From a virus: a stretch of 44,052 nucleotides of DNA. Positions 14,495-23,314 of this stretch are shown in pieces. Below the pieces are notes generated by a model that made no database searches, was not told the DNA's origin, and was given only the letters and a program-made list of their open reading frames with translations. Position numbers and translations under genes: made by a program. Numbering within the stretch: the first letter of the stretch is position 1; each line of letters opens with the position of its first letter. The DNA lies in IMG/VR virus record IMGVR_UViG_3300048918_000073, positions 1 through 44,052 of that record; one strand, written 5' to 3'.

Positions 14495-14965
14495 ATGGCT
14501 GTCATTAACGTAGGTGACGGCAGGCTCATCGAGCATCATGAGGGGGCGCTTAGGTTGCCCCCTCCGGTCGTGAAGAAATCCAGGGTAGCAAGAGGTAACA
14601 TTGTGGGTCTCGCAGCTTTGCAGGATAGCAGAGCCATCGAGGACGCCAAGATATACAGACATTCAAAACTTCCAGACCTCCCAGGAAGCCGTAAGTTAGG
14701 ACCAGCGGCGGCTAAAGTAGTCTGGGAAGAGGCCGAAAGGAGGGCCAAGCGAGACATGGAAAACATTTCCAAAGACGTTAACATTCATGAAGCTGCACAG
14801 GAGGCCCTCACGGCTGTCCTCGTGACGATGCGCGCCCCGATTAACCAACCGACCAAGCTGGCCGCCGCCAGGACTGTCCTCGAGTATACGATGGCGAAGC
14901 CCACGGCTAAGTCAGAAGTTACCGTGAATGCCGCCGAGAAGTGGTTGAGCGAGATCGCTGAATGA
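14495..14965 (+). CDS. terS: Terminase small subunit
   Basis: 156 aa from ATG 14495. The C-terminal part, KLAAARTVLEYTMAKPTAKS followed by NAAEKWLSEIAE, is typical of small terminase subunits of T7-like and related podoviruses. The N-terminal half is basic and may contact DNA. It recognises packaging DNA and activates the large subunit. It overlaps the following HNH gene by 4 nt (ATGA). Confidence 0.7.
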   Translation: MAVINVGDGRLIEHHEGALRLPPPVVKKSRVARGNIVGLAALQDSRAIEDAKIYRHSKLPDLPGSRKLGPAAAKVVWEEAERRAKRDMENISKDVNIHEAAQEALTAVLVTMRAPINQPTKLAAARTVLEYTMAKPTAKSEVTVNAAEKWLSEIAE

Positions 14966-15384
14966 AGCGATGTAGTAAGTGCGGCGAGGATAGACCAAAG
15001 TCAGAGTTCTTCAGGTGTGCCTCCCGCAAAGACGGGCTTCAGACAAGGTGTAAATCCTGCTCTAAAGAGATTGGACGTAAGCACTACGCGGCGAATAGGC
15101 CCCTCTACACCGCGTATCATCGCAAAGCGCGCCTGAAGCAGTATGGGACTAATCAAGAAACAGTGGACTCAATGCTAATACAGCAGGCTTCCCGCTGTGC
15201 TATCTGTTCCAAAGAGTTAGGAATCAGTTCCTCTACATTCGCAGTGGATCACAACCACACCACAGGAACAGTTCGTGGTATCCTATGTAGACCCTGTAAC
15301 ACTGGAATTGGCCTACTTGGGGATAATCCCGGTACGCTCATAGCTGCCTCTAAGTATTTAGTGGAAAGAGGTTACTATGGTTGA
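14962..15384 (+). CDS. Endonuclease VII-type HNH homing endonuclease, copy 1
   Basis: 140 aa from ATG 14962. Zinc pairs CSKCGE and CKSCSK near the N-terminus, then CAICSK, the active-site segment FAVDHNHTTGTVRG and a second CRPCNTG pair: the full recombination endonuclease VII fold (PF02945 type). It is inserted exactly between terS and terL, overlapping both (4 and 8 nt). AT content is higher than in its neighbours, suggesting separate origin. Likely a free-standing homing endonuclease; a role in branch resolution during packaging is possible. Confidence 0.85.
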   Translation: MKRCSKCGEDRPKSEFFRCASRKDGLQTRCKSCSKEIGRKHYAANRPLYTAYHRKARLKQYGTNQETVDSMLIQQASRCAICSKELGISSSTFAVDHNHTTGTVRGILCRPCNTGIGLLGDNPGTLIAASKYLVERGYYG

Positions 15385-16945
15385 CCTGAAAGCCGTAAGG
15401 CGTAGACTTTACGATGACTACGAATTTTATGCCAAGTCATGCATCCATATTAGAACGAAAGCAGGAGAGGTCAAGCCCCTCCTGTTTAACTCCGCGCAGA
15501 AGAAACTACACGCCGCTGTGGAGAATCAGTATCAAACCACAGGCAAGGTTCGAATCATTATCCTGAAGGCTCGCCAGCAAGGGTTCTCCACCTGGGTCCA
15601 CGGGCGAATGTATAGTCGCCTGAGCCAACGTAAAGCCAAGAAGGGTCTCGTAGTTGCACACGTTGCAGACTCCACGCGCGCGCTTTTCGACATGTATCGC
15701 CGATCTCACGAAATGTGTCCCGAAGCCGTCAAGCCTGCCACGAAGTATTCCTCCCGCCGCGAACTATCCTTTCCGAAACTCGACACGTTCCTCATCGTGG
15801 CGACCGCAGGCGGCGACGGTGTTGCCCGAGGCGAAACCCTCACGAATGTTCACCTATCAGAGGTGGCCTTTTGGCCCAAAGCGACTGCTGCTGACAACCT
15901 GAATGGTCTTCTCCAGTCAATCCCTGACCAGCCCGACACTGAAGTCTACATCGAGTCCACCGCCAATGGCATGTCTGGACCGTTCTATGACCTCTGGAAG
16001 GGTGCTGTGGAGGGGAAGAATGACTTCATCCCATTCTTCAGTCCCTGGTTTGACTCCGACGAATACCGGGTGAAAGCCCCTGAGCATTTCGAACCGACGC
16101 TCGATGAGCTAGACCAAGCTGCTCTCTATGGCTTGGACAACGACCAGCTAAACTTCCGGCGTATCCAGATTAGCAAGAGTGGTCTCGACAAGTTCAGGCA
16201 GGAATACCCTTCGAATGCCACTGAGGCGTTCATTGCGTCCGGTCGGCCTGTGTTTAACCCAGACCAGATTCACAAGATGCTTTCTAAGGCTAAGCCTCCT
16301 GAGTATCGGATGGAGGCTGTTGGTGAGACCATGGAGAAGCATCCTCGAGGCGAACTTTCTGTGTGGTATGATCTAGAACCAAACGAGAGGTACTGTATAG
16401 GTGCCGATGTGGCGATGGGCCTCAACAACGGCGACTACAGCGTTGCCCAGGTGTTAGACAGCCAGAAGCGATTGGTTGCGTCGTGGCGTGGACATATCCA
16501 CCCGGACTATTTTGCCACGGTGCTTTACGCTCTTGGGATGTACTACAACGAGGCTAGGGTAGCTGTTGAAAACAATGCCCACGGCCTCCTTACAGCAGTG
16601 AGGCTAGGGCGGGACCTAGCGTACCCTAATACCTACACCGAGATCGGAGAGGGGACCCTGAATGACAGGGATACCTTTACCATTGGATTCAGTACCAACT
16701 CAAAATCTAAGCCCATGGTAGTCGATAAGCTTCGCGCAGCTATGCGTGAGGAGGAGATAGACATTCTTGACGAGGTAACTCTTAAAGAGATGCTGGCGTT
16801 TGTTGTTACCGAAGGAGGCAGGATGACTGCTGAAGTAGGAAACCATGACGACACGATTATGTCCCTTGCTATCGCTAATCATGTGCATGATGGAAAGTTT
16901 ACTCCCATTCCCTTTGACGATGCGTATTACGTGGAAGCTATTTAA
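15377..16945 (+). CDS. terL: Terminase large subunit
   Basis: 522 aa from ATG 15377. ATPase domain: Walker A-like KARQQGFST (near residue 65), Walker B LTNVHLSEVAFW (near 160), and coupling motif ESTANG (near 195). Nuclease domain: CIGADVAMG, VAVENNAHG and NHDDTIMSLA give the acidic metal-binding residues. It cuts concatemers and pumps DNA through the portal. It overlaps the upstream HNH gene and is followed 2 bp later by another HNH gene. Confidence 0.93.
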   Translation: MVDLKAVRRRLYDDYEFYAKSCIHIRTKAGEVKPLLFNSAQKKLHAAVENQYQTTGKVRIIILKARQQGFSTWVHGRMYSRLSQRKAKKGLVVAHVADSTRALFDMYRRSHEMCPEAVKPATKYSSRRELSFPKLDTFLIVATAGGDGVARGETLTNVHLSEVAFWPKATAADNLNGLLQSIPDQPDTEVYIESTANGMSGPFYDLWKGAVEGKNDFIPFFSPWFDSDEYRVKAPEHFEPTLDELDQAALYGLDNDQLNFRRIQISKSGLDKFRQEYPSNATEAFIASGRPVFNPDQIHKMLSKAKPPEYRMEAVGETMEKHPRGELSVWYDLEPNERYCIGADVAMGLNNGDYSVAQVLDSQKRLVASWRGHIHPDYFATVLYALGMYYNEARVAVENNAHGLLTAVRLGRDLAYPNTYTEIGEGTLNDRDTFTIGFSTNSKSKPMVVDKLRAAMREEEIDILDEVTLKEMLAFVVTEGGRMTAEVGNHDDTIMSLAIANHVHDGKFTPIPFDDAYYVEAI

Positions 16946-16947
16946 CT

Positions 16948-17361
16948 GTGAAGACATGCACTAGATGCGGGGTAAGTAAGCCTCTTAAAGATTACGCAAA
17001 GAATGGTTCCAACCTTCGTACCTACTGCAAGCCATGTCACAAAGACTATGCTCTCAATCACTACCAAGAAAATAAAGAGATGTATCGTGCTGGCGGCAAG
17101 AGGTACAAGCTAAAGAAATATGGTCTGACTTCAGAGTCACACCTAGAACTTCTAACATCTCAGAAATTCAAGTGCCCTATCTGTAGTGCGCCATTAAGCA
17201 TTGAAGGGAAGGGTACTCATATTGACCATAACCACATCACAGGGGAGGTACGTGGTGTCCTCTGCCAGAAGTGCAATCAAGGTATCGGACTATTGATGGA
17301 TAACCCGGCCATACTCCGAACAGCCGCTGACTATCTGGAACAACGAGGATACTACGGATGA
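16948..17361 (+). CDS. Endonuclease VII-type HNH homing endonuclease, copy 2
   Basis: 137 aa from GTG 16948, two bases after the terL stop. Same architecture as copy 1: CTRCGV and CKPCHK, then CPICSA, HIDHNHITGEVRGVLCQKCN and a C-terminal LEQRGYYG. Ends with 4-nt overlap with the portal gene. Copies 1 and 2 share a closely similar C-terminus (YLVERGYYG/YLEQRGYYG) and flank terL on both sides. Confidence 0.85.
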   Translation: MKTCTRCGVSKPLKDYAKNGSNLRTYCKPCHKDYALNHYQENKEMYRAGGKRYKLKKYGLTSESHLELLTSQKFKCPICSAPLSIEGKGTHIDHNHITGEVRGVLCQKCNQGIGLLMDNPAILRTAADYLEQRGYYG

Positions 17362-19394
17362 TCGAAAAGAAAACACTAGACGACGAAGAGATTGGGACTC
17401 TTGTAGACCAGAAGGTGCAAGAGGCGGTCGGATGGTTCAATAGTCGCCTAAGTCTGGAGCGGGAGTCTGTAACTAGATACTTCAACGGCGAATTACCAAA
17501 AAGGCAGTCTCCCGGCTCCTCATCGTTTATCAGCAATGAAGTCTACGACAGCGTCGAGTCCATGAAGGCCCAGCTTCTCGAGACCTTCGCTGCGGGACAA
17601 CGCATCGTCCGCTTCGACCCTCAAACAGCCTCTGACGTCCTCGACGCAGCCAACGCGACCACCTACACGGACTACGTGGTTTACCGTCAGAACGACGGAT
17701 TCCGCATGTTCAATGACGTCATCCATGATGGCCTCACGGCTCGAGTAGGTATCGCGAAGGTCTATTGGGACAAATGCGAAGAATACGAAGAGCATGAGTT
17801 CGAGGGTCTTGACGAAGAGACTGTGCATGCCCTGGCCGATCACCCTGACGTCCACGCGCTAGACGCCGAGGAGCAGGGCGAACCCGGCTCGGGTAACTTC
17901 AAGGGCAAGGCCACTAAGAAGATCGACAAGTCTCAGGTCCGCTTTGAGGTCATCAACCCGGAAGAGTTCTCCGTCGAGCCCCAGGCCAAGGCCCTCAACG
18001 ACAAATACTTCTGTGTCCAGCGGTCGATCAAGACGGTCGATGAGTTGGTGCGACAGGGATACTCCCGCAAGAAGCTCCTGGAGTGGAACGCGGAAGACGA
18101 CAACACCCTCAATTCGAACCCCGAGGTTCTCGCCCGCTTCCAGGCGATTGACTCCGGTGTTGCCCAGCGCGCCACGGACTCTCAGGACGATCTGCGCCAC
18201 GTGCTGGTCAATGAGTCCTACATCAAGGTTCTGCGTGACGGAGATGAGCATGCGAAGCTCTACAAGGTTGTTCGCGTTGGCTCGGTGACACTGGAAATCG
18301 AAGAGGTTGATGACCTCCCGTTTGTGGTCTTCGTTCCTCTGCCGATTCCTCACAGTTTCTACGGCAACAACTTCGCTCAGCGCGTCATCCCGGTGCAGAA
18401 CATTCGGACTGTCCTGACGCGAGCCATCGTGGACCACGCCTCGATCACGTCCAACCCGAGGCTTCAAGTCCTCAAGGGCGGCGTGACTAACCCGAAGGAA
18501 CTGCTCGATAACCGCCTCGGTGGTGTCATCAACGTGACCCGCCCTGACGCCATTCAGCCCCTGCAGCAGGCGAACCTTAATCCGTTCGTCTTCCAGACGC
18601 TTGAACTCCTCAAGTCACAGAACGAAGAGACCACGGGTATCTCCAGCCTGTCTCAGGGCCTGAACAAGGATGCGATCTCGAAGCAGAACTCTGGAGCTAT
18701 GGTCGAGAGCCTCGTGTCGCTCAGCCAGACCCGCCAGAAGATCATTGCGCGTAACTTCGCTCAGGGTTTCCTCATTCCGCTTTACATCAAGGTCTACAAC
18801 TTGGTGCTGGCAAATGAGAAGCGCGAGAAGATCATCGAGGTTGCCGGTCAGTGGCAGGAAGTGGATGTCACCCGCTGGACGGAGCGCCGCTCTGCCTCAG
18901 TGAGCCTCCATCTTGGCTACGGTGAGTTTGACCGCGAGGCAGAGGCTTTGGCCCAGCTGGGAACCCAGATTGCTCAGGACCCTCAGCTTAACTCGTGCTT
19001 CCAGCTTCCGGGTCGCTTCAAGTTGGCGAAGGACGTCTTCGAACTGAAGGGCCATCTGAACTTCCTCGACTACATGACTCCTCCTGACAAGGTCAAGCCT
19101 CCGCAGCCCGACCCGATGCAGATGAAGAAGGTCGAACTTGAGGAGCGCAAGGTTGCTGCCCTTGAGATGCAGGCTAAGGCCGCTCAACACAAGATCGACA
19201 TGCACGGGACGATTGAGTCGATGCGAGAGCATATGGCCCAACTCCAGCGTGACTTCGACAACCAAATGAGACAGCGCGAAGAAGATCGCAAGGAATCTGA
19301 GACCGCCAGCAAGATTGATGTCGCCCAGCGCGAGATGTCTCTGGTGGAGAAGACGCCTATCGACAAGGAATCCGCTATCGTGAATCCGAGGTAA
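17358..19394 (+). CDS. Portal protein
   Basis: 678 aa from ATG 17358. Length and features (GQRIVRFDP near 75, acidic inserts, IPHSFYGNNFAQRVIPVQNI near 330, GISSLSQGLNKDAISKQNSG near 430, long C-terminal coiled coil with MQMKKVELEERKVAALEMQA) fit large podoviral portal proteins of the P22/SU10 type. The shorter T7 gp8 connector fits less well. It forms the dodecameric vertex for packaging and ejection. Location next to terL and scaffold supports the call. Confidence 0.82.
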   Translation: MIEKKTLDDEEIGTLVDQKVQEAVGWFNSRLSLERESVTRYFNGELPKRQSPGSSSFISNEVYDSVESMKAQLLETFAAGQRIVRFDPQTASDVLDAANATTYTDYVVYRQNDGFRMFNDVIHDGLTARVGIAKVYWDKCEEYEEHEFEGLDEETVHALADHPDVHALDAEEQGEPGSGNFKGKATKKIDKSQVRFEVINPEEFSVEPQAKALNDKYFCVQRSIKTVDELVRQGYSRKKLLEWNAEDDNTLNSNPEVLARFQAIDSGVAQRATDSQDDLRHVLVNESYIKVLRDGDEHAKLYKVVRVGSVTLEIEEVDDLPFVVFVPLPIPHSFYGNNFAQRVIPVQNIRTVLTRAIVDHASITSNPRLQVLKGGVTNPKELLDNRLGGVINVTRPDAIQPLQQANLNPFVFQTLELLKSQNEETTGISSLSQGLNKDAISKQNSGAMVESLVSLSQTRQKIIARNFAQGFLIPLYIKVYNLVLANEKREKIIEVAGQWQEVDVTRWTERRSASVSLHLGYGEFDREAEALAQLGTQIAQDPQLNSCFQLPGRFKLAKDVFELKGHLNFLDYMTPPDKVKPPQPDPMQMKKVELEERKVAALEMQAKAAQHKIDMHGTIESMREHMAQLQRDFDNQMRQREEDRKESETASKIDVAQREMSLVEKTPIDKESAIVNPR

Positions 19395-19399
19395 TTACA

Positions 19400-19954
19400 G
19401 TGACCGACAATATCCCTTACCTCATCAGGCACCTCGCGGACATTCCTAAGCGTTACGGCGTGAGTCCTTACGGCGTCCTGGACACCAACCAACAGTTCAA
19501 GCCGGGGGTGCAGGCCCCTGGTGGACTGGGTGATCTGTCCCAGAACCTGTCGCTGCCTCACGACTACATGCGGCTCAGTCAGGCGAATGGGAACGGCTTT
19601 GGAGCTATCCCTCAGCCTCCTCAGCGTCCTGCTAACCTACAGGCCCTCCAGGACGCACAGATGACCACTGGCTCGATAGGCGGCCCGTCTAGCCCTCCTA
19701 TGCCACCTCCTCGTCCTACCGATCTGGGAGTCCCTCAGAGTAACATGCAGGCCAATGCGGGTCTCAACGGGCAGGGGAACGGCTTCCAGAACTTCTTCGA
19801 TAGGCTGACCAGCAAGGACGCTCCCATCGGGAAGCTCCGTGACCTCGGCATTGGTGTGACCCAGGGCATCGCCCCGGCGATCACCCAGGCCGGTAGCGGT
19901 CTCGCTGGCATCCTCGATCACCTGTTTGGAAACACCTGGAACACCAGCCATTGA
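19400..19954 (+). CDS. Proline/glycine-rich protein after portal, unknown
   Basis: 184 aa from GTG 19400 with GAGG 8 nt upstream at the portal end. The middle is Pro/Gly/Gln-rich and probably disordered (PSSPPMPPPRPTDLGVPQ). The C-terminus is hydrophobic-amphipathic (GIGVTQGIAPAITQAGSGLA). Might be a virion accessory or pilot-type protein. No family recognised. Confidence 0.6.
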   Translation: MTDNIPYLIRHLADIPKRYGVSPYGVLDTNQQFKPGVQAPGGLGDLSQNLSLPHDYMRLSQANGNGFGAIPQPPQRPANLQALQDAQMTTGSIGGPSSPPMPPPRPTDLGVPQSNMQANAGLNGQGNGFQNFFDRLTSKDAPIGKLRDLGIGVTQGIAPAITQAGSGLAGILDHLFGNTWNTSH

Positions 19955-20211
19955 TAACCCAAGAAGAACTTGTGGTTCGTGGTGAGAAGGCTTCGGCTAT
20001 TCTCAATAATGAAGACCTGATGTCATTCGTGGAGGAGCTTAAGGGCTTCTTCCTCGAATGCATTGGGAACACCGAACCAGACGACCATAAGCAGCGAACC
20101 GCACTCTACTACGAGCATCGCGCGCTTAACTCCATTATTGCCCATCTTGTGACTTACCGCGAGACGGCAGACCGAATCAAAACCACAGACTCAGAAAGTG
20201 ATGCCGACTAA
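19951..20211 (+). CDS. Small head-cluster protein
   Basis: 86 aa from TTG 19951, which overlaps the previous stop (TTGA). All-helical: VVRGEKASAILNNEDLMSF, an EELKGFFLECIGNTEPDDH segment, then YYEHRALNSIIAHLVTYRET. Short proteins with this pattern (RGE..A..LL, an acidic turn with D/R, then a long helix) lie just before the scaffold gene in many podo- and siphoviruses. Function unknown. Confidence 0.65.
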   Translation: MITQEELVVRGEKASAILNNEDLMSFVEELKGFFLECIGNTEPDDHKQRTALYYEHRALNSIIAHLVTYRETADRIKTTDSESDAD

Positions 20212-21269
20212 TGGCTAATGCAGCTATCCAACAGGACGCCGCTCAGATCGATACTATTACTGCGGAACCCGGTGAAGACGCCGAGGCCGCATTTCTGCGT
20301 CACTACGCGGGCGATGAAAATCTACCCGAAGGCGACGAGGAACCCAAAAAGAAGACCCCTAAAGCACCCAAAGCTGAAGAAGAAACTGAAGAGACCTCCG
20401 AGGAAACTCCAGAGGAAAATGAGGACGATTCCGAAGGCGAACCGAGTGAAGATGACGAGCAGGACGCTGAAGAGACCGAGGAAGAGCCCGCTGGCAAGCG
20501 TGTTGTTATCGAGCCGGATGCCGACGCGGTCATCAAACACAAGGTCGACGGTAAAGAGATTGAGATTCCTGTAAAGGACCTCACTCGTCTTTATGGTCAA
20601 GAGGCCGCTTTAACCCGCAAGAGCCAGGAGACTGCGGAACTCAGGAAGACTGTCGAGGCAGACAGCCAGCGTTACACTGCCGGGTTGGACACCATGCTCC
20701 AGCGCGCGGTCGAGCGTTTCAAGCCCTACGCCAACATCGACTTCCTTGTGCTTTCCAAAGACCCGGATATCTCCGCGCAAGACCTCCAGTCCCTCAGGAC
20801 GCAAGCCCAGGCGGCTTATGAGGATGTCAACTTTCTCCAGAGTCAGCTGAATGATGTCGTTCAGAAGCAGCAGCACGCTCGCCACAACACGCTCGTCCAG
20901 CAGGCCCAAGAGTCCTGGAAGGTTCTCAGCAATGAGGACACCGGCATCAAGGGTTGGAACGAAGAGAAATACAACGACATCCGCCAGTATGCCCTCAAGG
21001 CTGGCCTCGATAAATCCGTGGTGAATGAACTCGTAGACCCTCATGCGATCAAGCTGCTGCACAAGGCAATGCTGTTCGACAAGGGCGAGAAGGCGTTGGT
21101 GACCACCAAGAAGGTCGCACATACGCCGAGCAAGATCATCAAGAGTACCCCGGATAACGTCCTGAACAAGACTAAAGGTAAGCCTGTAGATTCTGCTCTG
21201 GCTAAACTTAAGCGCACCGGCTCGCAAGACGACGCCGCTGATGCCTTTCTGGCGATGATGCAGGCCTAA
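20211..21269 (+). CDS. Capsid scaffolding protein
   Basis: 352 aa from ATG 20211 (overlaps upstream TAA). Residues 35-95 are extremely acidic (EEETEETSEETPEENEDDSE). The region 100-125 (HKVDGKEIEIPVKDLTRLYG) and the long central helices are typical of podoviral scaffolds. A basic C-terminal region (KKVAHTPSKIIKS; KLKRTGSQDD) would bind the capsid shell. It precedes the capsid gene as expected. Confidence 0.8.
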   Translation: MANAAIQQDAAQIDTITAEPGEDAEAAFLRHYAGDENLPEGDEEPKKKTPKAPKAEEETEETSEETPEENEDDSEGEPSEDDEQDAEETEEEPAGKRVVIEPDADAVIKHKVDGKEIEIPVKDLTRLYGQEAALTRKSQETAELRKTVEADSQRYTAGLDTMLQRAVERFKPYANIDFLVLSKDPDISAQDLQSLRTQAQAAYEDVNFLQSQLNDVVQKQQHARHNTLVQQAQESWKVLSNEDTGIKGWNEEKYNDIRQYALKAGLDKSVVNELVDPHAIKLLHKAMLFDKGEKALVTTKKVAHTPSKIIKSTPDNVLNKTKGKPVDSALAKLKRTGSQDDAADAFLAMMQA

Positions 21270-21761
21270 ATGCTGTCTCCTGAAGAGAAACGGGAACGAG
21301 CAAACGCCGCCAGCCGAAAGTGGAAGCTAAATAATCCTGAGAGATTTAAGGCGTCCACTAAGGCTTGGCGAGAGGCAAACTCAGATAAGGTAAAGGCAGC
21401 TAACAAAGCGTGGCGTGAAGAAAATCCCAACGCTACTGCTGAATGGCGCGCCCATAATCCAGAACGAAACACTGAGAACAACACTAAATGGAAACGTGAT
21501 AATCCAGATAAGGTCCGAGGCTACCACCTCAAGGCTAAGTTTGGAATGACTCACGAAGACTATGACAGAATGTTAGAATCTCAGGGGTTTGTCTGCGCTA
21601 TCTGTAAAGAGCCATACGAAAAGAAATACCACATAGATCATGACCATGAAACCGGAATAGTCCGAGGTCTTCTGTGTGACATCTGCAATAGAGGGCTTGG
21701 ATATTTCAAGGACTCCTCGCTGCGCCTTTCTAGCGCAATCACCTACCTTTCAATGAATTAA
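21270..21761 (+). CDS. Endonuclease VII-type HNH homing endonuclease, copy 3
   Basis: 163 aa, with ATG 21270 abutting the scaffold stop. The first 80 residues are tandem DNA-binding-like units (NPERFKASTKAWREANSDKV, KAWREENPNATAEW). The C-terminal half has CAICKE, HIDHDHETGIVRGLLCDICN. Sits between scaffold and capsid. The basic repeat part differs from copies 1, 2 and 4, which start with zinc ribbons. Confidence 0.85.
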   Translation: MLSPEEKRERANAASRKWKLNNPERFKASTKAWREANSDKVKAANKAWREENPNATAEWRAHNPERNTENNTKWKRDNPDKVRGYHLKAKFGMTHEDYDRMLESQGFVCAICKEPYEKKYHIDHDHETGIVRGLLCDICNRGLGYFKDSSLRLSSAITYLSMN

Positions 21762-21779
21762 TCCAAGGAAATCAGTATC

Positions 21780-22679
21780 ATGGCGGCATACACGGCGTAT
21801 GATGTAGTCGGTAAAAAAGAAGATATTAGTAATGTGATCTCCAATATCTCCCCGACGCAGACCCCCTTCACCTCCGCGATTGGCGAAGAGAAGATCACGA
21901 ATACCCTCTACCAGTGGCAAGAAGACGCTCTCGCTGCTGTCAACCTCTCGAACGCTGCCATCCAGGGTGCCGACGCGACGGAAACCGCTCCGGTCCCGAC
22001 TGTCATGCGCCAGAACTACACCCAGATTCTCACGAAGACCCTCAAGGTCGCTGAGACCACTGATGCGGTCAATCGCTACGGTCGCGCGAAGGAAACCGCC
22101 TACCAGCTGGGCAAGTACTCGGCTGAACTGAAGCGTGACCTCGAGGCTATCTCGACGTCTGCTCAGGCTGCTGTGGTTGGCAACAACTCGTCCGTCGCTT
22201 CGAAGTTCGCCGCGTTTGGCGCGCAGATCGATGCGTCTGGTCTGTTCGTGACTGGTGGCGCGGGTACCGCCATGACCGAAGCGAAGTTCCTGACGGCTCT
22301 CCAGCAGCTGTACACGAACGGCGCGTCCCCGACCATCGCCTCGATTCCTCCGGGTGAGTCGATCAACGTCGCGGGCTATGCCTCGGCTGCTGGTCGTTAC
22401 CGCACCATCGAGGACGGCACGGGCTCCACGAAGCTTATCAACGTCGTGAACCTCTATGTCTCGCCCTTCGGTGAGGTGAAGATCGTTCTGAATCGCTTCC
22501 AGCCCTCCACGGACCATCTGATCTTCGATCCGTCGATGTGGAAGCGCCAGGTCCTCCGTGCGTGGACCCGCGAGACCCTCGCGAAGACTGGTGATGCCCA
22601 CAAGATGCTCATCGTTGGTGAGTTCTCGCTGAAGCATAAGAACCAGTTCGCTTCGGCCATCGTCCGCAAGTCTGCGTAA
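21780..22679 (+). CDS. Major capsid protein, DUF5309/SU10 type
   Basis: 299 aa from ATG 21780 with AAGGAA upstream. The N-terminal signature (AYDVVGKKEDISNVISNISP, TQTPFTSAIG, YQWQEDALAA) and TAPVPTVMRQNYTQILTKT belong to the DUF5309 (SU10) HK97-fold capsid family, not to T7 gp10. Strong codon bias towards C/G-ending codons fits a highly expressed gene. It is followed by a terminator, also expected for the capsid gene. Confidence 0.9.
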   Translation: MAAYTAYDVVGKKEDISNVISNISPTQTPFTSAIGEEKITNTLYQWQEDALAAVNLSNAAIQGADATETAPVPTVMRQNYTQILTKTLKVAETTDAVNRYGRAKETAYQLGKYSAELKRDLEAISTSAQAAVVGNNSSVASKFAAFGAQIDASGLFVTGGAGTAMTEAKFLTALQQLYTNGASPTIASIPPGESINVAGYASAAGRYRTIEDGTGSTKLINVVNLYVSPFGEVKIVLNRFQPSTDHLIFDPSMWKRQVLRAWTRETLAKTGDAHKMLIVGEFSLKHKNQFASAIVRKSA

Positions 22680-22687
22680 TCCACTCT

Positions 22688-22742
22688 AGGCCCTCAGGAT
22701 TAACCTTCTGGGGGCCTCCTCTCTATACCGCAGCCCTGCGGT
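22688..22742 (+). terminator. Twin-hairpin terminator after the capsid gene
   Basis: Hairpin 1: AGGCCCTCAG (22688-22697) with CTGGGGGCCT (22708-22717), followed by CCTCTCT. Hairpin 2: ACCGCA-gccc-TGCGGT (22727-22742), followed by CTCCTTTT. The same pair of hairpins recurs at 24874-24924. Likely a partial terminator that limits downstream expression. Confidence 0.7.
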
Positions 22743-22758
22743 CTCCTTTTGGAACCCC

Positions 22759-23055
22759 ATGTCTTACCAGCTAATCAATCCGAAATATAACATTCTTGAT
22801 GTTGACGGCGGCCCTGTCATCAAGCGCACCCAGGAAATCACCGCTGAGTTCCTCGATGAATGCGCTGAGAACCGCCTCGCGTCTGTTGGACGTCCGATGG
22901 GAGAGTTCCACCAGTTTGCCAGCATTCCGACCGCTGTTGTTGAGAAGTGGCTCCGCGAAGGATTCGATATCTACAACGAGCCTGCCAAAGCGATTGTCGC
23001 TCGACTGAGGAAAGAAGACCTCGGCGCTTTCATTACAACCCAGAGGTCCCTCTAA
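22759..23055 (+). CDS. Small head/neck protein following capsid
   Basis: 98 aa from ATG 22759. Contains EFHQFASIPTAVVEKWLREG, followed by FDIYNEPAKAIVARLRKEDL, a pattern I associate with short proteins next to DUF5309-type capsid genes. Soluble. Probably a head or neck accessory; function not known. Overlaps the next ATG by one base. Confidence 0.65.
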   Translation: MSYQLINPKYNILDVDGGPVIKRTQEITAEFLDECAENRLASVGRPMGEFHQFASIPTAVVEKWLREGFDIYNEPAKAIVARLRKEDLGAFITTQRSL

Positions 23056-23312
23056 TGGGCATTCTTGCCAATCGACAGAACACCACAGCCAGTGCTGTAC
23101 AGCTTCCGTCTAGAAAACTCTTTCCAGGCATCACTATTACGGCGCTCAGCACCAATACTGCGAATGTCTGTGTAGGTGATTTCGACGTCACGACTGCCAC
23201 TGGATACCCTCTAGAGCCTGGCCAGTCTATTTCATATACCACGCAGGACCTGTCAGACATTTGGATCATAGGAACCAACACGACTGACTCCGTGGCTTTC
23301 ACGGGGAACTGA
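23055..23312 (+). CDS. Small beta-rich virion-cluster protein
   Basis: 85 aa from ATG 23055 (TAATG overlap with the upstream stop). An in-frame start further upstream would overlap the previous gene by over 100 bp and is rejected. Thr/Ser-rich and beta-like (TITALSTNTANVCVGDFDVT, EPGQSISYTTQDLSDIWIIG). Resembles small virion decoration or head-surface proteins. No firm family. Confidence 0.6.
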   Translation: MGILANRQNTTASAVQLPSRKLFPGITITALSTNTANVCVGDFDVTTATGYPLEPGQSISYTTQDLSDIWIIGTNTTDSVAFTGN

Positions 23313-23314
23313 GC

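Noticed and set aside
20303-20600. Serine-rich and leucine-rich minus-strand frames over the scaffold
   Set aside because: They mirror the Glu-rich scaffold codons and have no starts with ribosome sites.
22947-23054. Upstream extension of the 85-aa gene
   Set aside because: It would overlap the 98-aa gene fully out of frame; ATG 23055 overlaps the stop by one base and fits the local pattern.
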